DNA of 64,000 nt from Paraburkholderia sartisoli (GTDB lineage Bacteria > Pseudomonadota > Gammaproteobacteria > Burkholderiales > Burkholderiaceae), in assembly GCF_900107685.1 (NCBI RefSeq), contig NZ_FNRQ01000007.1:248001-312000 (forward strand). Reading direction: 5' to 3'. Made by a program: the position numbers and the translations under genes. Positions 33,240 to 42,699 of this stretch are shown piece after piece; the first letter of the stretch is position 1, and each line of letters begins with the position of its first letter. The notes under the pieces are model-generated. The model was given only the letters and a program-made list of their open reading frames with translations, made no database searches and was not told the DNA's origin.

Positions 33240-34562
33240 CTATCGTTCCGGCGAGCGCCGCGCGGCAAGCTTTCGTTCGACATAACCGCGAATGGCCGCC
33301 GCCATCTGCGCATATCGATACCCCGGCACCGCGAACAGCACGAGCGCGCCCAGCGCCAGCAGTCCGCAAAACATAAACGTGCCGCGATAACCGAACGTGC
33401 CGACGAGCACGCCCGACAGCACGCCTGACAGAATCGACCCGAGCCGCGCCGCGTTGAAGAACAGCGCGGTCGCCTTGCCGGGCGTCGCGGGCATCAGGTC
33501 CTGCACGTAGGTCATGCCAAGACACGACGTGACGGCGACGACAAACGCGTTGAGCAGCTGCATCGGGATCAGCACGTCCACGTTGCCCGCGAACGCCATC
33601 GCGACGAAATACACCGCGTGTACCGCCGCGCACGCGGCCAGCCAGTTCGGCTTGTGCAACGTGGACGAGCGCGCGCCGAGCGCGAGCATCATCGGAATTT
33701 CACTCAGCGCGCCGAGCCCGAGCATGATCGACACGTCGATCCGCGAACCGTTCAGGCCATGCACGATATAGAGCGGCAGCACGATCATGGTCGCGTTCGC
33801 GGCGAGCCCGATCAGCGTCAGCGCGACGACCGCGCGCCAGATTTCGTTCGCCGAGGCGGCGGCAATACCCGCTTCGTGGGCATCGTCGGCGGGCGCCTTC
33901 AGCGGCGGCACGGTGATCGACGAAGCCGGCTCGGACGCCGTGTCCTCGACCGTATGATCGCCGAGGTGCCCGGTCGGCTCCTTCGTGCGCGAGACGATCG
34001 CGGCACACACCGCGAAGCTCGCGGCGGCGAACAGGAAGAGCCCGTAAAAGCCGGTGCCCGCCAGCACGAGCGCGCCCACGGCCGGCCCGAACACCCACGC
34101 GGCCGACAGGATCGTTCGTAACGACGCGCTTGCGAACGCGCGTCCAGAGTCGTCGGCGACGGGAAGCGCTGCGCGGCTGAACGAGAACACCAGCGAAATC
34201 GCCGAGCTGCCCGCGCCGATAAAGACGACGCCCACCACCAGCAGCAGCCGGTAGTCGCGCACCACGCACAGGCACAGGTAGCCAAGCGTCGCCGCGGCGA
34301 GCGAGGCCAGCAAAAGCGGCCGGTGGCGCCCGCTTGCATCGCTCCAGCGGCCCGCGAGCGTGCTCGCCAGCACGCCGCTGGCCGCGATCAGCGTCATGAA
34401 AAGACCGAGACGAAACGGCGTCATGCCGGCACGTTCGATACCGAACAGCGACAGATACGGGGCGGTAAACGACATCGCCACGCCGAGCATCAAGGTTGCG
34501 CCCGCAAGCGGTTTGAAACCGGGGATGCGCAACAGATCGAAAAAACGTGAGTTCTTCAGCAC
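33240..34562 (-). CDS. MFS transporter (SetA/SetB sugar-efflux-like)
   Basis: This ~440-residue protein has 12 predicted membrane segments with a long central loop of about 50 residues rich in Ala and Pro (near 210-260). MFS signature stretches are LAGRWSDASGRHRPLLLAS in loop 2-3 and ALGARSSTLHKPNWLAA in loop 8-9. It resembles the sugar efflux or drug efflux transporters. There is no ATG near the expected start; GTG at 34562 begins VLKNSRFFDLLRIPGFKPL and gives a normal length. A longer frame to ATG 34754 adds 64 residues of low-complexity character. It is divergent from the PEP-mutase-like gene. Confidence 0.88.
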   Translation of the reverse strand: MLKNSRFFDLLRIPGFKPLAGATLMLGVAMSFTAPYLSLFGIERAGMTPFRLGLFMTLIAASGVLASTLAGRWSDASGRHRPLLLASLAAATLGYLCLCVVRDYRLLLVVGVVFIGAGSSAISLVFSFSRAALPVADDSGRAFASASLRTILSAAWVFGPAVGALVLAGTGFYGLFLFAAASFAVCAAIVSRTKEPTGHLGDHTVEDTASEPASSITVPPLKAPADDAHEAGIAAASANEIWRAVVALTLIGLAANATMIVLPLYIVHGLNGSRIDVSIMLGLGALSEIPMMLALGARSSTLHKPNWLAACAAVHAVYFVAMAFAGNVDVLIPMQLLNAFVVAVTSCLGMTYVQDLMPATPGKATALFFNAARLGSILSGVLSGVLVGTFGYRGTFMFCGLLALGALVLFAVPGYRYAQMAAAIRGYVERKLAARRSPER

Positions 34563-34735
34563 GGCGCGAAAGTCAGATGAAGGCGCTACAAGGGGCCCGG
34601 CATGGGCAGAACGCTGGAGACGGCCGCCTGGAACGCAGCGCCGGCGGGATCGCCACGGCACCGCGGCCGCGCTCGATGACGAAGCATTATCGGGTGTACC
34701 GGTCCGATCAGCAAACCCGCAGTCAATGTTCCCAA

Positions 34736-34756
34736 CATGCATGGTTGCATGCATGG
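34736..34756. repeat. Tandem CATGCATGG repeats in the divergent promoter region
   Basis: CATGCATGG occurs twice with a TTG spacer (34736-34744 and 34748-34756), so the period is 12 bp. Each copy contains the palindrome CATGCATG. It lies between the MFS gene and the PEP-mutase-like gene and may be an operator. Confidence 0.6.
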
Positions 34757-34931
34757 TCGCGCGGAGAATACATGTCGCATCGAAGCGTCAGCGGGCTCGC
34801 CCGGCTGCACGCAGGCAACGGGCGGGTGGTACATAATCCCGTGGGACGCCGCAGGCACCCCGGATGACGGCCGACCGGCACGGATTCCGCGGCACGGCCT
34901 GGATCATCGAACCTCAACCGGACTCACCATC

Positions 34932-35822
34932 ATGCCAACATCATCTGTCAGCCGCCGCGCCGCGTTCCGACGCAGCGTGAATGAACGCCGGGGCCTCCTC
35001 GTACCCGGCGCGTTCAATGCGATGAGCGCACGCATCATCGAGGACGCCGGCTTCGAGGCGCTCTACCTCACGGGCGCGGGCGTCACGAACATGTCGCTCG
35101 GCCTGCCCGATCTGGGCTTCGTCGGGCTGAACGAGATCGCCGAACACACATCGCGGGTGCGCGACGCGGTCGAGTTGCCGCTGATCGTCGACGCCGACAC
35201 GGGCTTCGGCAATGCCCTGAACGTGCGTCACACGGTGCGCACGCTGGAGCGCAGCGGCGCCGACGCGATCCAGTTCGAAGACCAGGTGATGCCGAAGAAA
35301 TGCGGTCACTTCTCTGGCAAGGAAGTCGTCTCGACAGGCGAGATGACCGGCAAGATCCGCGCGGCCGTCGATGCGCGCGAGGACGGCAACCTGCAGATCA
35401 TCGCCCGCACGGACGCAGCCGCGGTGGAAGGGATCGAAGCGGCGATCGAGCGCGGACACCGTTTTATCGAAGCCGGTGCGGACATCCTCTTTATCGAGGC
35501 CACCGAATCGCTTGCCGACATCGAACGCCTGCCGGGTCTCTTCGCCAATACGCCGCAGCTCGTCAACATCGTGATCGGCGGCAAGACGCCGGTGCAGTCG
35601 CGCGACGTGCTCGGCAAGCTCGGCTACGGCGTCGTGCTCTATGCGAACGCCGCGCTTCAGGGCGCGGTGCTCGGCATGCAGCGCGCGCTCGGTGCGCTCC
35701 GGGATAACGGCCGGCTCGATGAGGATCCTTCGCTCGTCGTGCCGTTCAACGAGCGCCAGCGGCTCGTCAACAAACCGCTCTACGACCAGCTCGACAAGCA
35801 GTACGCCGACGACAGTAAATAA
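34932..35822 (+). CDS. Isocitrate lyase/PEP mutase family protein (oxaloacetate decarboxylase/dimethylmalate lyase type)
   Basis: This 296-residue protein is a TIM-barrel enzyme of the ICL/PEPM group. Visible are the substrate-region DADTGFGNALNV (about 86-97), the metal-binding DQVMPKKCGHFSGK with the PKKCGH loop, ARTDAAAVEGIEAAIERG, and the final LGYGVVLYANAALQGAV. The family cleaves C-C or C-P bonds in 2-hydroxy or 2-oxo acids: methylisocitrate lyase, dimethylmalate lyase and oxaloacetate decarboxylase are close. The exact substrate cannot be decided; it is not obviously PrpB, whose motif is KRCGHR. No strong ribosome site is seen. A downstream MFS transporter is 15 bp away and may import its substrate. 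Confidence 0.88.
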   Translation: MPTSSVSRRAAFRRSVNERRGLLVPGAFNAMSARIIEDAGFEALYLTGAGVTNMSLGLPDLGFVGLNEIAEHTSRVRDAVELPLIVDADTGFGNALNVRHTVRTLERSGADAIQFEDQVMPKKCGHFSGKEVVSTGEMTGKIRAAVDAREDGNLQIIARTDAAAVEGIEAAIERGHRFIEAGADILFIEATESLADIERLPGLFANTPQLVNIVIGGKTPVQSRDVLGKLGYGVVLYANAALQGAVLGMQRALGALRDNGRLDEDPSLVVPFNERQRLVNKPLYDQLDKQYADDSK

Positions 35823-35837
35823 CACACGCCTCACGAC

Positions 35838-37277
35838 ATGACCCACACCGCCCCACCCGCCTCACCGGTTTCGCACACTGGCTGGTTGCCGTATCTCGTC
35901 GCGGCGACGTTCTTCATGGAGTATCTCGACACGACGGTGATCGCCACGGCGCTGCCGCAGATGGCACACTCGTTCGGCGTCGGACCAAACAGCCTGAGCC
36001 TCGGCATGACGGCCTACATGCTCGCGCTCGCGATCTTCATTCCCGCGAGCGGCTGGGTGGCGGACAGGTGCGGTTCGCGCACTGTGTTCTTCAGCGCGGT
36101 CGTCGTGTTCACACTGGCTTCGGTGCTGTGCGGAATGTCGCAAAACGTGGTGCAGTTCACCGCGGCGCGCGTGTTGCAGGGCATCGGCGGCGCGATGATG
36201 GTGCCGGTCGGCCGGCTGATCGTCGTGCGCAGCACCGAGAAAAGCCGCCTCATGCAGGCGATTTCGACGATCACGTGGCCCGCGATCGTCGCGCCCGTGG
36301 TCGGCCCGCCGATCGGCGGCTTCATCACGACTTACGCGTCGTGGCGCTGGATCTTCCTGCTCAACGTGCCGTTCGGTCTTGCCGTGCTGGTCGCCGTGGC
36401 CGCGCTCGTGCCGAACCTGCGTGGCGGCGAACGACGTCCGCTGGATGTCGTCGGACTCGTGCTGAGCGGCACGGCGCTCACCGCGATCCTGTATGGCGCC
36501 GAACTCGCGAGCCAGCCCGGCGACAACGCGTGGCAAGCCGTCGGATTGATCGTCGCGGGGTTCGTGCTGGGATGGATCGCGTTCCGGCACGCGCGCACTC
36601 ATCCGCATCCGCTCATCGACGTGTCGACGCTGAAAATCCCGACGTTCTCCGTGACGATCGTGACGGGCTCGCTCACGCGCATCGGCATCGGCGCGGTGCC
36701 CTATCTGATGCCGCTGCTGTTCCAGATCGGCTTTGGGCTCTCCGCGTTCAAATCCGGGCTGCTGCTGCTTGCGAGCGCACTCGGCAATCTCACGATGAAG
36801 GCGCTCACGACGCGCATCCTGCGACGCTTCGGCTTTCGCTACGTGTCGATTGTCGACGTCGCGCTGGCGGGTCTTTTCATCGTCGCGATCGGCCTGCTCA
36901 CACCCGCGACGCCGCTCGCCCTGGTGCTGCTCGTTATATTTGTCTACGGCCTCGGGCGTTCGATGCAGTTTTCGCTGCTCGCGACGCTCGCCTATGCCGA
37001 TGTCCCGCAGCCGCAGATGAACGCGGCGAGCACGCTGTGGAGCGCGGCCGCGCAGATGACCATCGGTCTTGGCATCGCGTTTGGCGCGGTGTCGTTACGG
37101 ATCGGTGCGTTGCTGAACGGCGAAGCGAGCGGGCATGCGTTCACGCTCGACGACTTCCGTCTCGCCTTCCTGTTTGCCGGTGTCGTGACGCTCGTTTCCA
37201 TCGTCGGCTATATGCGCATGGCGCACGATGCGGGCCAGAGCGTCGGTGGCGGTGCGCTCCGGCAGAACGCGTCATGA
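35838..37277 (+). CDS. DHA2 family MFS transporter (EmrB/QacA type)
   Basis: This 479-residue protein has about 14 membrane segments. It begins GWLPYLVAATFFMEYLDTTVIATALPQMAHSFG, which holds the DHA2 motif LDTTIVN-like segment, followed by ASGWVADRCGSRTVFFSAVVVF (motif A) and GPPIGGFITTYASWRWIFLLN (motif C). The family exports drugs or organic molecules in exchange for protons, but members also carry metabolites. It lies 15 bp after the PEP-mutase-like gene, and a LysR gene follows in the same direction, so the three may be one unit. Confidence 0.92.
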   Translation: MTHTAPPASPVSHTGWLPYLVAATFFMEYLDTTVIATALPQMAHSFGVGPNSLSLGMTAYMLALAIFIPASGWVADRCGSRTVFFSAVVVFTLASVLCGMSQNVVQFTAARVLQGIGGAMMVPVGRLIVVRSTEKSRLMQAISTITWPAIVAPVVGPPIGGFITTYASWRWIFLLNVPFGLAVLVAVAALVPNLRGGERRPLDVVGLVLSGTALTAILYGAELASQPGDNAWQAVGLIVAGFVLGWIAFRHARTHPHPLIDVSTLKIPTFSVTIVTGSLTRIGIGAVPYLMPLLFQIGFGLSAFKSGLLLLASALGNLTMKALTTRILRRFGFRYVSIVDVALAGLFIVAIGLLTPATPLALVLLVIFVYGLGRSMQFSLLATLAYADVPQPQMNAASTLWSAAAQMTIGLGIAFGAVSLRIGALLNGEASGHAFTLDDFRLAFLFAGVVTLVSIVGYMRMAHDAGQSVGGGALRQNAS

Positions 37278-37373
37278 TTGGGTGATTCGGGGGAAAGCGG
37301 GCGATATCGGCACGCTGGACCGCGCCAGCGCGATAGCATGGCGACCAGCGCGGCGACAACCAGGAATGAGCGA

Positions 37374-38303
37374 ATGGCGTTCGATGAGCGGGTGCTGAAC
37401 GGAATGGGCGTGTTCACAGCGATCGTCGACACCGGCAGTTTTGCCGCGGCGGCCGAAACGCTCGATATGTCGCAATCCGGCGTCAGCCGCTCCATTGCGC
37501 GGCTCGAAGCGCGGCTCGGCATTCGCCTTTTCGATCGCACGACGCGCGCGGTCACGCTCACCGACGAAGGCCGGCGTTTCCACCAGCAGATCATGCCGCT
37601 GCTGTCGGGTCTCGAAGAAGCCGCGGCATCGGCGGCGCTCGGTGCGACTGCCGTGCGCGGCCGCTTGCGTATCAACGTCGATCCGTTTTTCTCGCGGCTC
37701 TTTCTCGGACCGCATCTCGGCGCGTTCATGGAACGCTATCCGGATCTGCACGTCGACCTCGTGACGCGCGACCAGCTCGGCGACATGGTGGCGGATGGCT
37801 TCGATCTCGCGATCCGTTTCGGCGAACCGCGTGCGTCTACACTGATTGCCCGCAAGCTGCTCGACACACGCGTCGTCACGGTCGCGTCGCCGACGTACAT
37901 CAAACGACACGGACGTCCGCTGGCGCCCACGGATCTCGAACGCGAACCGCACGTCTGCATCAAGTTCCGCGAGCCGGAAACGGGGCGGCCGTTCCCGTGG
38001 GAATTTCACCGCGGCAAGAAAAAAGTGGTGATCGAAGCACGCGGGCATCTCACGATGAACGACGGCGGCACGCTGCATAGCGTGTGCCTCGCGGGCTATG
38101 GCATCGCGCAAATGTTCGCGCTGGGCGCGGAACAGCTGATAGCGGGCGGCAAGCTCGTCGAGCTCTTTCTCGACTGGGCCGACGAATCGTATCCGCTCTA
38201 TGCGATCTATCCTTCGCGCCAGCATGCGCCCGCGAGGGTGCGGGCGTTCTTCGAATTCATTGCCTCGCTGACGGGCAGTCCTTTCGATACACCCGCGACG
38301 TAG
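37374..38303 (+). CDS. LysR family transcriptional regulator
   Basis: This 309-residue protein has an N-terminal helix-turn-helix (VLNGMGVFTAIVDTGSFAA, LDMSQSGVSRSIARLEARLG; about 1-60) and a LysR substrate domain (PDLHVDLVTRDQLGDMVADG, LCLAG). It has the typical length. AGGA eight bases before ATG 37374 supports that start; the frame is open up to 37278 without support. The gene follows the MFS transporter in the same direction, so it may regulate it; a separate promoter is not obvious. Confidence 0.9.
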   Translation: MAFDERVLNGMGVFTAIVDTGSFAAAAETLDMSQSGVSRSIARLEARLGIRLFDRTTRAVTLTDEGRRFHQQIMPLLSGLEEAAASAALGATAVRGRLRINVDPFFSRLFLGPHLGAFMERYPDLHVDLVTRDQLGDMVADGFDLAIRFGEPRASTLIARKLLDTRVVTVASPTYIKRHGRPLAPTDLEREPHVCIKFREPETGRPFPWEFHRGKKKVVIEARGHLTMNDGGTLHSVCLAGYGIAQMFALGAEQLIAGGKLVELFLDWADESYPLYAIYPSRQHAPARVRAFFEFIASLTGSPFDTPAT

Positions 38304-38340
38304 CGCCGACATCGTTCACGTCGCGCGCGCAGCGGGTCAA

Positions 38341-39219
38341 TCAGTTCGTGCGTTTCGCAGCGGAAGCAGCCGCCGGCGCCGTTCCGTCAGCCGTCAACTG
38401 CGCGTACACGTCATGCGATAGTTCAAGCAACGTCTTGCGGTCGATCCCGCCCGACACCGCATAGCCGAAGTCGCCGTCCACCCAGTAGAACACGTTCACC
38501 GACCCGTCCTGATAGAGCTTGAACGCGGTCGTGTCGGCGCTCACCTTGCGGTGCGAAATGCACAGCGTGATGCGCTCGCCTCTCGCGTCGTGATACATGA
38601 ACTGCGCGACCGGACCATCGGCGCCCGGCAGCAGACGCCCGCCCATCAACTCGAAGCCGGTCCGCGTGAGAACCGGCGGCCGCACGTTCGTGCCTATCCG
38701 GTTCGACACCCACTTCACCAGTTCCTGTTCACGGTCGGCGCCCAGTTCCACCGGCCGCGTCACCTCGGGTGCGTACAGCACATGCGCGATCGCCGACTGC
38801 CGCGCGAACGATTCCGCGCCGTCGGCACTGACACTGACACGATGTTCGGGCGCATTGTCCGCTTCGCCGGTCACGACGGCGGCGACCTGCCGGCCCATGT
38901 TCGTCCCCATGCTCATGCCCATACCGATGCCGACGCCCAGAATCAGCGCAGCGGCCATGCCGGCGAACTGCGGCCAGTTCAGCGCGTCGTGCCAGCGCCG
39001 CTTCACGGCCAGATGCAGGCGCGCCGGCACCGGTTCGCTGAGCACACGGTCGTAGCGCTCATGAAACATGTTGTTCAGCGAAAAATAGTCGCTGACGCGC
39101 GCGGCCAGTTCGTCGTTCGTTTCGAGCAGCCGGTCGATTTCCTCGCGGCGATGTGCGGCGAGCGACCCGTCGACGTAGCCGTGCAGCTCTTCTTCGCTGA
39201 TCTGACGTGGATCGTTCAT
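38341..39219 (-). CDS. Membrane anti-sigma factor partner of the ECF sigma factor
   Basis: This 292-residue protein has an N-terminal cytoplasmic region typical of anti-sigma factors (RQISEEELHGYVDGSLAAHRREEIDRLLETN, then a helix bundle to about residue 75) and one membrane segment near residues 80-105, rich in Gly and Met (ALILGVGIGMGMSMGTNMG). The periplasmic part (about 110-290) has a domain with QEMVKWVSNRIG-like and DARGERITLCISHR stretches. It is encoded directly after the sigma factor with a 4-base ATGA overlap, the classic sigma/anti-sigma arrangement. The stress it senses is unknown. Confidence 0.85.
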   Translation of the reverse strand: MNDPRQISEEELHGYVDGSLAAHRREEIDRLLETNDELAARVSDYFSLNNMFHERYDRVLSEPVPARLHLAVKRRWHDALNWPQFAGMAAALILGVGIGMGMSMGTNMGRQVAAVVTGEADNAPEHRVSVSADGAESFARQSAIAHVLYAPEVTRPVELGADREQELVKWVSNRIGTNVRPPVLTRTGFELMGGRLLPGADGPVAQFMYHDARGERITLCISHRKVSADTTAFKLYQDGSVNVFYWVDGDFGYAVSGGIDRKTLLELSHDVYAQLTADGTAPAAASAAKRTN

Positions 39220-39734
39220 CGCACCACCTTCAATTTCGCACCGGGCTGCTTGCCCGACATCAGCGCGCGCAACCGCTCGCGTCCCCGCGAAAGGCGCGAC
39301 ATCACGGTGCCGATCGGCACGCCGAGCGCCAGCGCCACGTCGGCATAGCTCATTTCTTCGAGGCCCACCAGCAGCACGACTTCGCGCTGGTCGTCCGGCA
39401 GGCGTTGCAACGCGAAGTCGAGATCGCGCACTTCCAGCGACTGCGACTGGTTGGCCTGCACTGCGAATTCGCCTTGCGGCAGCGCGTCATCGTCGACCGA
39501 CACATGGACCGCGCGCGCGCCGGCCTTGCGGACCTGGTTGATGAACACGTTGTGCATGATCGTGAAAAGCCACGCGCGCAGGTCCGACTCGGGCCGGAAC
39601 TGTCCCGCGTTGCGCAGCGCGCGCTCCAGCGTGTCCTGCACCAGGTCGTCGGCCAGTTCGCGATTGTTGATCAGCGCGCGTGCGTAACGACGCAGCCGCG
39701 GCACCTGATCCATCAAACCATCACGGACGCTCAT
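39216..39734 (-). CDS. ECF RNA polymerase sigma factor
   Basis: This 172-residue protein has region 2 (about 10-75; VPRLRRYARALINNRELADDLVQDTLERAL) and region 4 (about 110-160; LPDDQREVVLLVGLEEMSYADVALALGVPIGTVMSRLSRGRERLRAL). It lacks regions 1 and 3, which places it in the extracytoplasmic-function class. The start at ATG 39734 is 21 residues inside a longer frame. Its stop overlaps the anti-sigma gene by four bases. It probably directs its own operon and perhaps the nearby DUF4148 gene. Confidence 0.92.
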   Translation of the reverse strand: MSVRDGLMDQVPRLRRYARALINNRELADDLVQDTLERALRNAGQFRPESDLRAWLFTIMHNVFINQVRKAGARAVHVSVDDDALPQGEFAVQANQSQSLEVRDLDFALQRLPDDQREVVLLVGLEEMSYADVALALGVPIGTVMSRLSRGRERLRALMSGKQPGAKLKVVR

Positions 39735-39860
39735 CGCGCTTCCTTTTCCTTTCAGTCCCGGCACCGCGGGCTCGAACGCAAGATCCACACAGACCAAACA
39801 GCGTGTGCAGCGCTTTATTCCAGTGGGGACGCATTTTTTCTTCCAGACGCCCTGCGCGCC

Positions 39861-40571
39861 TCATCGCGAAGCCAGCAGATCGGCCGCGCGCATCAGACCG
39901 TGCGTGCGGGCGCCGCCGGCAAGCACGTACCGCCGGTGCCCCGTGCTCCACTCCAGCACGCGGCTTTCGCCCACCCGGCGCGCCCGCCACTGCGGTTGCG
40001 CAGCCGCAGTCATGTCGTGTACCGAAAGCAGCACCGCCCGCTCGCCCGCTGCATTGCAATAGACAAAGCCGTGCGCCTCCACAAACGCGCCGACCGGCAA
40101 CGTGGTGGCCGCGACCGGCCGGAAACCGGCGCGGGAAAGATCCGGCGCCACGTTCAGTAACGGCACATCGCTTCGACCATCGACGGGCATATGCATGGCG
40201 TTTGCCTGTGCGAGCGCCATGATCGCACCTGCCTCCAGTGCCGCGTCCGGCACGCGCATCGCGCACAGCACGCCTGTTGCGGCGACGCCTGCCAGAAGCA
40301 GGACCGCCGCGATCCTGCGGACGTGTTGCCGCAACCATCCTGGCGCGACCCTGGCGCGCGGCGAACGGCCGCTCTCGTCAGTCGCCTGAAACGTCGAGTG
40401 CATGCGCCAGTTGAGTTTTCCGTAAAACGCGACACGGCGCGCTTCGTCGGGACGCTCCTCCAGATAGCGCTGGATTCGCGCGGCGCGATCCGGCGCGAGC
40501 AGGCCATCGACGAACGCCTGGATGTCGGCTTCGGACACGACAGCATCGGAGGGATGTTGAACGGAGTACAT
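39861..40571 (-). CDS. Second anti-sigma-like membrane protein without an adjacent sigma factor
   Basis: This 236-residue protein starts with an anti-sigma-type cytoplasmic region (VSEADIQAFVDGLLAPDRAARIQRYLEERPDEARRV), then a single membrane segment at about 85-105 (IAAVLLLAGVAATGVLCAM) and a periplasmic domain with GFRPVAATTLPVGAFVEAHGFVYC. It has the same build as the 38341-39219 protein but its own sigma partner is not next to it. It is 127 bp upstream of the ECF sigma gene and could act on that sigma factor or on one encoded elsewhere. The function is inferred from layout only. Confidence 0.75.
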   Translation of the reverse strand: MYSVQHPSDAVVSEADIQAFVDGLLAPDRAARIQRYLEERPDEARRVAFYGKLNWRMHSTFQATDESGRSPRARVAPGWLRQHVRRIAAVLLLAGVAATGVLCAMRVPDAALEAGAIMALAQANAMHMPVDGRSDVPLLNVAPDLSRAGFRPVAATTLPVGAFVEAHGFVYCNAAGERAVLLSVHDMTAAAQPQWRARRVGESRVLEWSTGHRRYVLAGGARTHGLMRAADLLASR

Positions 40572-40854
40572 ACGGATTTCGAAAGGGGCATGGAGTCTTC
40601 AACGCGCGAACACGTACGGACCCGTTTTATTCCATCGGCGGCCCGTTTTTTTCGGGGCGCGGCGCGCCGGATATCGTCCCGGCCGGAGAGCGTTAACACC
40701 CGTTCCGCCGGGTTTATTTCCAGTCAGTCCGACATTCTCCGCAGATTTTTATTTTTTTCGATTCAACGCGTTTTCCCGCGTTTTTGCGGGAATTTTCGAA
40801 AGAACGTGCGTGTTATCCCGAGTGCATTCCGCACAACACGTTCAGGAGTCGAAC

Positions 40855-41121
40855 ATGAAAACGCTTGTCATGATGTCCTTGTCGCTGGCCCTGCTCGCAT
40901 CGTCGAGCGCATTTGCCGAGGGCAAGACGCGCGCCCAGGTCTACCAGGAACTGATCGAAGCGCAACAGAATGGCCTTGCCTTCGTCACCGATGCGTCGTA
41001 TCCCGATGTCAGTCCCGTCTTTGCCGCAACCGTCGAGCGGATGAAAGCCGAGCGTCTCGCGAAACAGGGAAATACGACGGATATGGCGAGTGGCGCCAGC
41101 GCCGTGCCTGGCGCGCAATGA
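40855..41121 (+). CDS. DUF4148 domain secreted protein
   Basis: This 88-residue protein has a clear signal peptide (MKTLVMMSLSLALLASSSAFA) followed by the DUF4148 motif KTRAQVYQELIEAQQNGLAFVTDASYPDVSP. Such proteins are abundant in Burkholderiaceae and periplasmic; no activity is assigned. A CAGGAG ribosome site precedes the ATG by seven bases. The 283-bp gap upstream separates it from the divergent second anti-sigma-like gene, so they may share a promoter region. Confidence 0.9.
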   Translation: MKTLVMMSLSLALLASSSAFAEGKTRAQVYQELIEAQQNGLAFVTDASYPDVSPVFAATVERMKAERLAKQGNTTDMASGASAVPGAQ

Positions 41122-41320
41122 CCGTCGGGTGTGGCCGACCGGCACGCTGACGGCAGGCGCTGCCGTTCAAGCCAGAATGGCGATCCGTTCACTATGTGGT
41201 TAAACGTGATTACAACAACAGAACGGATTTGTACCCGCCACGTGGCATTGCGCCATGAACCGTGGCGTTGCGCGGCAGTCCGGCGCGGGTTTTCGCGCCG
41301 CCTGCCCGTGGCACCTGCGC

Positions 41321-41518
41321 CTAACGCCGGCCGCCGGGCGGGTGGCGCAGGTTATCGCGCACGCGTTTCGCGACGAGGACCGGCAGAAAGTCGCGAATCC
41401 GTGCGCCTTCGTCGTACTGTGCCCACGTATCGGCGAACATCTTCGAGACGGTTTCGGGCGGTGTGCGGGTCTCTTCAGCGATTGCGTTGACAACTTCCTC
41501 GACGTTGGGTTGGGCCAT
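41321..41518 (-). CDS. DUF3562 domain small protein
   Basis: This 65-residue protein matches the DUF3562 pattern: VEEVVNAIAEETRTPPETVSKMFADTWAQYDEGARIRDFLPVLVAKRVRDNL. It would form a small helical bundle; no role is known. The start at 41518 has GGAG eleven bases before it, a weak site. It is isolated between the DUF4148 gene and the carboxymuconolactone-decarboxylase-like gene. Confidence 0.75.
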   Translation of the reverse strand: MAQPNVEEVVNAIAEETRTPPETVSKMFADTWAQYDEGARIRDFLPVLVAKRVRDNLRHPPGGRR

Positions 41519-41746
41519 GATGACGCGCGCTCCGGAACAGGGGTGGAAGATCGGAAAAAGACAGGCAGATGTCCATTACAGGACGCTGCCGTGAATGTTG
41601 CAAATTGAATCCCTCTATCAACCAGCGGATTGGCTTTTTGTGTCCCGTCTGATGAAACCGACCTTACGATATGCAAGGATCATCTGTGGCGCGCCCGGAA
41701 AGCCGCGCCCGGGCGACGGATGGCCGGGCGCAACGCGCTTCGCCGG

Positions 41747-42568
41747 TTACCGCGCTACCGAACGCCCTTGATGCTCCTGATGCCGCGTATCCGCGCGTCC
41801 GGCGAGCACGTCCTTCGCGGCGAGCGCGGCGTTGATCGCCCGCGGAAATCCGGCATACACGGCGATCTGCGTGATCACTTCGACGAGCTGTTCGCGCGTT
41901 CCGCCCACGTTGAGCAGGCCGTGCATGTGGACCTTCAGTTGCGGCGTCGCCGAACCGGTTGCCGCGAGTACCGCGACGCTCGCGAGTTCGCGCGACAGGA
42001 GATCGAGACCCGGCCGCGTATAGATGTCGCCGAATCCGAACTCGATGACGAAACGCCCCAGATCCGGCGCGATGTCGCGCAGCGAATCGATCACGTGTTC
42101 ACCTGCCGCGCCGTCGATTTCCCGCAGGCTCGCAAGGCCGTCGTCGTAACGCGACGTGCGTGGCGCGACCCGCGTGGTGCCCGCGACGATGCCCTTTTCG
42201 CCGAACACCGCCTTTGCCGCGAACACTCCGTTAAGCGCCGCGGGAAAGCCCGCATAAACGGCGAGATGCATCATCAGTTCGACGACTTCTTCTGGCGAGC
42301 CGCCCGCGTTCAACGCACCCGCGATGTGGAACTTCAGTTGCGGTTCCGCGCCGCCCATCGACGCGAGCGCCGCGACCGTCACGAGCTGGCGCTGACGCAA
42401 ATCGAGGCCCGGTCGCGAATAGACCTGGCCATACGCGAAGCTGATTGTCAGATCGGCGAGATCGGGCGCAATGTCCCCGAGTGCATCGACAATCGAAGGA
42501 TGCGATGTGCCTTCGATCATCGCGAGATAGTGAAGGCCGACTGCCGTCGTGGAAAGTGCGTGGTTCAT
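41747..42568 (-). CDS. Carboxymuconolactone decarboxylase family protein, two domains
   Basis: This 273-residue protein holds two tandem CMD domains. The first has PDLADLTISFAYGQVYSRPGLDLRQRQLVTVAALASMG and the second, around 165-265, repeats the pattern as PDLGRFVIEFGFGDIYTRPGLDLLSRELASVAVLAATG; each is followed by a helix of the HIAGALNAGG or HMHGLLNVGG type. There is no CxxC pair as in AhpD. Relatives include gamma-carboxymuconolactone decarboxylase and unassigned reductases. The start at 42568 has GGGG five bases before it. It is divergent from a LysR regulator 131 bp away, which is a likely control pair. Confidence 0.88.
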   Translation of the reverse strand: MNHALSTTAVGLHYLAMIEGTSHPSIVDALGDIAPDLADLTISFAYGQVYSRPGLDLRQRQLVTVAALASMGGAEPQLKFHIAGALNAGGSPEEVVELMMHLAVYAGFPAALNGVFAAKAVFGEKGIVAGTTRVAPRTSRYDDGLASLREIDGAAGEHVIDSLRDIAPDLGRFVIEFGFGDIYTRPGLDLLSRELASVAVLAATGSATPQLKVHMHGLLNVGGTREQLVEVITQIAVYAGFPRAINAALAAKDVLAGRADTRHQEHQGRSVAR

Positions 42569-42699
42569 GGTGTCCCCAGGGCGATGGGCCGCGCGTGATT
42601 GCCGGCCCGTTGAACACACGATATCGGCTCCGTTTTCGCGGCGCCAATTCATTCGGCGTGATACCTTTGGCGTATCAGAACGGGCAAGGAACTTCACGG

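Noticed and set aside
36068..37285. Second plus-strand frame over the DHA2 transporter
   Set aside because: Arg/Ala-rich shadow of the transporter with no membrane segments.
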